64,000 bases of DNA, taken from Brachionus koreanus (Eukaryota > Rotifera > Eurotatoria > Ploima > Brachionidae). Position numbers and translations under genes: made by a program. The first letter of the stretch is position 1, and every line of letters begins with the position of its first letter. Shown one piece after another: positions 61,120 through 64,000 of this stretch. The stretch lies in assembly GCA_016987375.1 (NCBI GenBank), contig PJRA01000509.1, forward strand, positions 1,346,295 through 1,410,294, read 5' to 3'. The notes below the pieces were generated by a model. That model did no database searches, was not told the origin of the DNA, and was given only the letters and a program-made list of their open reading frames with translations.

Positions 61120-61559
61120 AATTGATCCTTCATTTTATGATTTTTAGAAGTTCATCTTAAGAAAACTTATAAAATTAATATAAAATTAATAAATGGCTTA
61201 GTTAATCATTTTCTTATTTAGAAAAAATTAGAAAAAAAATACAAATCAGCTTCGAATATTATTTTTGAATATTTGAAAAATATACTTAAATATTGTTTCA
61301 TTTTAATTTAAAACTGAATCCTTAAAAACATTTAAATTAAAATTTTTATAGAAAGCTTGAATGTATAGATTTTTAACATTGATCTCTTGATCGTAAAGCT
61401 ATTTATCAATCTTGAGTAAAAAATCCAAACGTTTTTTTTTCATTATTAGATTTTTCCATTGGTTCTATTAAGTTTTCGCTATTCATTAAATTATATCTTA
61501 AATTTCTTCAGTCATTTTTGGCTAATTTATTTTTTAAATGTTCAGGCGAATTATGATAG
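61120..61559. other. AT-rich region after the monooxygenase
   Basis: No gene seen between the monooxygenase stop codon and the LINE relic. Confidence 0.4.
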
Positions 61560-62215
61560 TAAAATGCCTTAAAAGAGAATGTTAACATTCTTTCATATGT
61601 TGAAATGCATATAAGCCATGTTCTTTCAAAAAGATATTCCCATCATTAAAGTTATTAACTTCAAATTTAAACTTAAACAATTAAAATGTTGAAAAATAAT
61701 AACTTTTAGCTAGTTTGATTAGTGCTTCTTTGGAAAAATAACATAGAAGAGTTGAACAGTAGTCAAAGTAGGGTAAAATAAAAGTTTTAAAAAATTGTAT
61801 CTTAGCAGAAGTTGAAAGATAGAAAAGTCTTATAATACTAACTAATTTTTTATTCACGACTAAAGAGATGATACAAGCTTGTTTAGAAAATTTTAAATCT
61901 TGATCAATCTTAAAGTTCAAAAGACTTATTTTGAGTTTTGATGCTATTTGGATATCAAAATCTATGTTAGATTTTGATCCGTCAACACAACTCTTCAAAA
62001 ATATTCTTGATTTATTATGGTTGTCCCATACAATGACCAATGGACACATTTTTGCCTTATGCAGTTTTAAAATTATTATTTTTAATTTCTTTTTTGGAAA
62101 ATTTTTTTTTATTTTCTTTTTCAAAGTCTGGCGACGTTTTACGCCAAATCTGAGACAAAATATTTTAATATTAATCAAGAAAAAAATTAGACATAGGCAA
62201 TTAGGGTGAGCTATC
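61560..62215 (-). pseudogene. LINE reverse transcriptase C-terminal relic
   Basis: A minus-strand frame (62178-61681) carries the C-terminal part of a non-LTR reverse transcriptase. After the finger region comes IVWDNHNKSRIF, then KLKISLLNFKIDQDLKFSKQ (the position of LGV..D..L.F), then LFYLSTSAKIQFFKTFILPYFDYCSTLLCYFSKEALIKLAKSY, the usual end of LINE polymerases. The FADD catalytic core is absent and the N-terminal part is basic low complexity. The relic is 5'-truncated and appears to belong to a different LINE family from the copy at 36-37.6 kb. Confidence 0.6.
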
Positions 62216-64000
62216 GATAATGAGCTTTTTTTTTGAGAACTAAAAGTGTCCTTTTGTGTCCTATTTGTTTTTTTAATTTCTTCTATAAAATATATTTCAA
62301 TTTTTTGTATAATTTTGATACAAAAAAGTTTGGAATTTTTGATTAATTTTGCTGGATTAAAAATTAGTTAAATTTTGTTAAGTTTTGTTAATTGAAAAAA
62401 TAAAAATGACACAGTTAACTTACTTTGGTTCTAAATTTTCTAAGCCTGATTTTTATTTCTAGGTTTAAAAAAAAAAGTTTTAAGTTTTTGATTTATGGTG
62501 CTAGATTAAAAAATCAAGAAAATTAAATTAAAAATAAATCAAAATAATTTTGTTTTGATAAAATACAACCTTAGTTATGGTTCGGAGTTAAAATTAAAGA
62601 TTTTCATAAAAGTGCTTTTAAACCTTTTTCTGTCTTTTATACATCGGTTAACTTTGATCTATAGACTTTTTTATAAAGAAATTTATATTTTCATATATTT
62701 TTTTTTTATTATTTAGAAAATTAAAGTTTTAGGTCAAATTTTGTTTAAAAGTACATAATTAAATCTTAATGATTTTGAGTTTTTTAATTTTTTTACATAA
62801 GTTTACGACCAATTTTTTCACAATTACTATACGCCTTACGAAAATTAGAATAAAAATACTTTTCGCTGATTTTTCTATTCATTTAGTTAATCAAAATGAT
62901 AAATGAGTATCAATCTTTTTTTTAATCTTTTTTAATTAAGTTTTTCCAATCGATCTATTCTACTGAATTAATTTATCTAAAGTCATTTAAAAGTCAAAAA
63001 ATCTAATAAAGCTAAAAAATTTTTCACTCAATTTTCGAATAAACTCCCACTGGTCAAATAAAAGTTTTTAGAGGATTCACGCAAAGAGGACAAAATCACT
63101 ATTCAAACTTTAGCGTAGAATTTAGCTTAACTAATGAAAACAAAGTTTTTTCATGCCTTTATATAAAAATTTTTCAATTTAATATTTAGTAATTAATTAA
63201 GAATTTTGTTAGAAATTGGAGAAGTTTTTTATCTGAAGTTTTTTTCAAATCTTCTTTGTCTATTTATTTTGTTCTTATAAACTTAAGATATAATTTGCAA
63301 TTGGATTCAAAAAACTTTAATTTCTGTATTAATAAATATTTTAAATAAATTTTTTTCCCTATTTTAATAATAATGAACCGATGTTTCATTTAAATTTAAA
63401 AAATAAATTAATCAATACACCTTTTAACAGACTTTTTGAAGATGTTTCTATTTTAAAATTTTTATTCAAGATTTGAATGATATTCGAGAATTTCGAGTTT
63501 TTAAAAAATTATAGAATAAGTTTTTATTGTTAAAAATTTCTTTCATAAACAAATATCTCAAGAAAAAATATTCAAAACCTCAATGCCTAAAATTTATGTA
63601 ATAAATTTTTATTTGCTATTCAAATTATTCTATTATTTTAAACAAAGATTGATTTGTTTGTTTATCATGATTCAAGTTTTGTTTGAATTTTTAAACTAAA
63701 ATCGATTTCAAGATATTTTTGCTAGAATTAAATCCAATAATTTTATTATTATGCAAAAACAATTTTTTAAAAATAGTTTTATGTAGCTTATTTAATAAAT
63801 GCCTAGTTACTATAAATAAATAGTCATTAACGATGAATTCTATTTAATTTTTTTTTAATTAAGTAAATTTGATATTTCATAATTTCAAATAATTATTTTT
63901 CTATTTTTTATAAAGAATGAAATTATTATAAATTTTTAATTAGCATGATAATTCAAATCCAAAAATAAACTTCTATCGATTTTTTTAAGAGTCTATTTTT
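62216..64000. other. AT-rich end of window
   Basis: No open frame of note in either strand and no recognisable repeat. Confidence 0.5.

Overview
This is a eukaryotic nuclear contig and very probably an invertebrate animal. It is extremely AT-rich, with many genes on both strands. Reading frames are interrupted by GT-AG introns, many of them only about 50 bp and a few of 1 to 3 kb. The genes are animal genes: nephrocystin-4, two TBP-like factors (TRF2/TBPL1), UNC93, TTD14, METTL14, a GLUT-type sugar transporter, secreted phospholipase A2 and a DBH/MOXD1 copper monooxygenase. Three further traits fit a monogonont rotifer of the Brachionus type: the base composition, a RING plus coiled-coil gene of a style I associate with that genus, and a decayed bacterial-type hydrolase. 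That assignment is an inference from family resemblance; I could not search databases.

Layout. 1-1.6 kb: a mariner-like element with perfect 25-bp inverted ends around a 939-base assembly gap. 1.7-6.0 kb: NPHP4 on the minus strand, five exons, ending early compared with vertebrate NPHP4. 6.2-11.9 kb: two intronless TBPL1-type genes, head to head across about 4 kb of AT-rich DNA. 13.4-24.0 kb: a compact block with UNC93 (minus), a DUF6314-like gene (plus), TTD14 copy A (minus, five exons) and METTL14 (minus, three exons). 27.3-31.6 kb: a RING-like/coiled-coil gene split by a 2.7-kb intron that holds an inverted-repeat element and a GC-rich island. 33.1-33.8 kb: a small four-exon gene of unknown function. 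34.2-37.6 kb: a mobile-element graveyard with a broken Tc1/mariner transposase and two non-LTR (LINE) fragments arranged tail to tail. 37.6-40.0 kb: a secreted FG-GAP protein and an unrecognised protein with paired Cys motifs. 42.5-44.0 kb: TTD14 copy B. 46.1-46.6 kb: secreted PLA2. 46.6-53.6 kb: about 7 kb with no gene that I can support. 53.6-55.5 kb: an SLC2A transporter. 57-58.3 kb: a broken alpha/beta hydrolase. 58.9-61.1 kb: the nine-exon copper monooxygenase. 61.6-62.2 kb: another LINE relic.

These are independent eukaryotic transcription units; there is no operon or pathway cluster. The most informative points are the two duplicated families (TBPL1 and TTD14) within 45 kb, a METTL14 without its RGG tail, a GLUT with a coiled-coil insertion in its first exofacial loop, and a probably horizontally acquired hydrolase caught in decay. 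I found no convincing undescribed multi-gene system.
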